A stretch of DNA of 64,000 nucleotides from Palaemon carinicauda (Eukaryota; Arthropoda; Malacostraca; Decapoda; Palaemonidae): assembly GCF_036898095.1 (NCBI RefSeq), contig NC_090726.1, positions 41,840,579-41,904,578 of the forward strand, written 5' to 3'. The translations under genes were made by a program, and so were the position numbers. The notes under the pieces are model-generated. The model had not been told where the DNA came from and did no database searches. It saw only the letters and a program-made list of their open reading frames with translations. Of this stretch, positions 63,345-64,000 are shown piece after piece; position 1 is the first letter of the stretch; each line of letters starts with the position of its first letter.

Positions 63345-64000
63345 CCCAAATCGCTGATTTTCTCTTATACCTGAGAAGAGTTCGCTCCCTTTCAGCTCCC
63401 ACGATCAAGGGCTACAGGAGCATGTTGGCTTCGGTCTTCCGGCATAGAGGCTTAGATCTTTCCAACAATAAAGATCTACAAGATCTCCTTAAGTCTTTTG
63501 AGACCTCTAAGGAGCGTCGTTTGGCTACACCTGGAAGGAACTTAGACGTGGTCCTAAGATTCCTCATGTCAGACAGGTTTGAGCCTTTACATTCAGCCTC
63601 CCTGAAGGATCTCACTCTTAAGACTCTTTTCCTGGTGTGCTTGGCCTCGGCTAAAAGAGTCAGTGAGCTTCATGCCTTCAGCAAGAACATCGGTTTTTCG
63701 ACAGAAAAAGCCACTTGTTCTCTTCAACTTGGTTTCCTGGCCAAGAATGAACTGCCTTCTCGTCCTTGGCCTAAATCTTTTGATATTCCTAGCTTATCAG
63801 AGATCGTAGGCAACGAACTAGAGAGAGTATTATGCCCCGTTAGAGCTCTCAAGTTCTATTTGGCTCGTACTAAGCCTTTACGAGGTAAATCTGAAGCGTT
63901 ATGGTGTTCGGTTAAGAAACCATCCTTACCTATGTCAAAGAATGCTTTGTCATATTTTATCAGATTTTTAATACGAGAAGCTCATTCCCACTTGAGTGAG
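63050..64000 (+). CDS. DIRS-4 tyrosine recombinase, partial (window end)
   Basis: The frame is open from before the ATG in the REWF codons to the last base, so the stop lies outside. The N-terminal SAM-like domain (LSRARGFSKEAASAIARARR, YQSKWEIFRDWC, LSAPTIKGYRSML) and the first catalytic Arg (LASAKRVSELHAF) are present. The sequence ends just after IREAHSHLSE, before the His-x-x-Arg and Tyr motifs. No defect is seen in the part present. Confidence 0.85.
   Translation, partial: MVHRGTSMAGRLSKKSSSKSRPITSAPRKEGTPKPPRSSSDCLQTIERLSRARGFSKEAASAIARARRASTIRVYQSKWEIFRDWCKSVSVSSSSTSVAQIADFLLYLRRVRSLSAPTIKGYRSMLASVFRHRGLDLSNNKDLQDLLKSFETSKERRLATPGRNLDVVLRFLMSDRFEPLHSASLKDLTLKTLFLVCLASAKRVSELHAFSKNIGFSTEKATCSLQLGFLAKNELPSRPWPKSFDIPSLSEIVGNELERVLCPVRALKFYLARTKPLRGKSEALWCSVKKPSLPMSKNALSYFIRFLIREAHSHLSE

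Larger units (their letters stand above)
58482..64000 (+). mobile_element. DIRS-4: DIRS-type element, cut by the window end
   Basis: The left end TTTTAAATATTTAACTTAGC is related to the DIRS-3 terminus (TTTTCAATATTAAACTTACC) but clearly a different subfamily. Gag, RT-RNase H-MT-like and recombinase follow in the DIRS-3 order and frames. Damage is light: one nonsense codon in gag and one 34-bp net deletion in RT. The right end is outside the window. Confidence 0.88.

Overview
This is animal nuclear DNA, not a prokaryotic replicon: GT-AG introns, very long dinucleotide microsatellites, poly(A)/(T) runs, short-tandem-repeat-tailed LINEs and dense nested transposons. The repeat mix (DIRS-type retrotransposons, RTE-like LINEs ending in TATG repeats, long TA/GA/CT tracts) suggests a decapod crustacean, shrimp- or prawn-like; this is an inference from texture, not a proven assignment.

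The only host gene I can support is a TMUB-type gene (transmembrane plus ubiquitin-like domain protein) on the + strand. Its three coding exons (5495-6369, 20835-21057, 52921-53136) join in frame to 437 codons: an N-terminal membrane segment, a disordered acidic linker, a ubiquitin-like fold split by intron 1, and two C-terminal membrane segments. A non-coding 5' exon must lie upstream, because a splice acceptor sits at 5441-5443. Introns 1 and 2 (14.5 and 31.9 kb) are almost entirely transposon.

The dominant content is DIRS-order (tyrosine-recombinase) retrotransposons. DIRS-1 (7100-15185, +) is full length but has a decayed gag and one nonsense codon in its recombinase. DIRS-2 (16045-18022, -) is a truncated RT/RNase H copy. 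DIRS-3a (22694-29474, +) is gutted inside but has near-perfect inverted ends. DIRS-3b (31042-37714, +) has all three ORFs open and matching inverted termini. DIRS-5 (38815-41333, -) is the recombinase half of another family. DIRS-4 (58482 to window end, +) is a lightly damaged relative of DIRS-3. Small non-autonomous relatives of DIRS-1 lie at 18790-20395, 21131-21420 and 46646-47651. The full-length elements share a logic: Gag with an N-terminal Cys/DPHT motif and an RG-rich tail; RT-RNase H-methyltransferase-like ORF in the +1 frame with no conserved ATG; recombinase back in the gag frame, its ATG inside the end of the RT ORF; inverted terminal repeats; and an internal complementary region joining the complements of both ends.

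Other repeats are two LINE families (one interrupted by DIRS-3b), a TTAA-flanked palindromic MITE (five copies, one split by DIRS-1), a mariner-like hairpin MITE, a foldback repeat, an interspersed 'family A' repeat with an (ATT)n edge, a 66-bp minisatellite, microsatellites and one 500-N assembly gap. No rRNA, tRNA, CRISPR array, origin or bacterial-type operon was seen.
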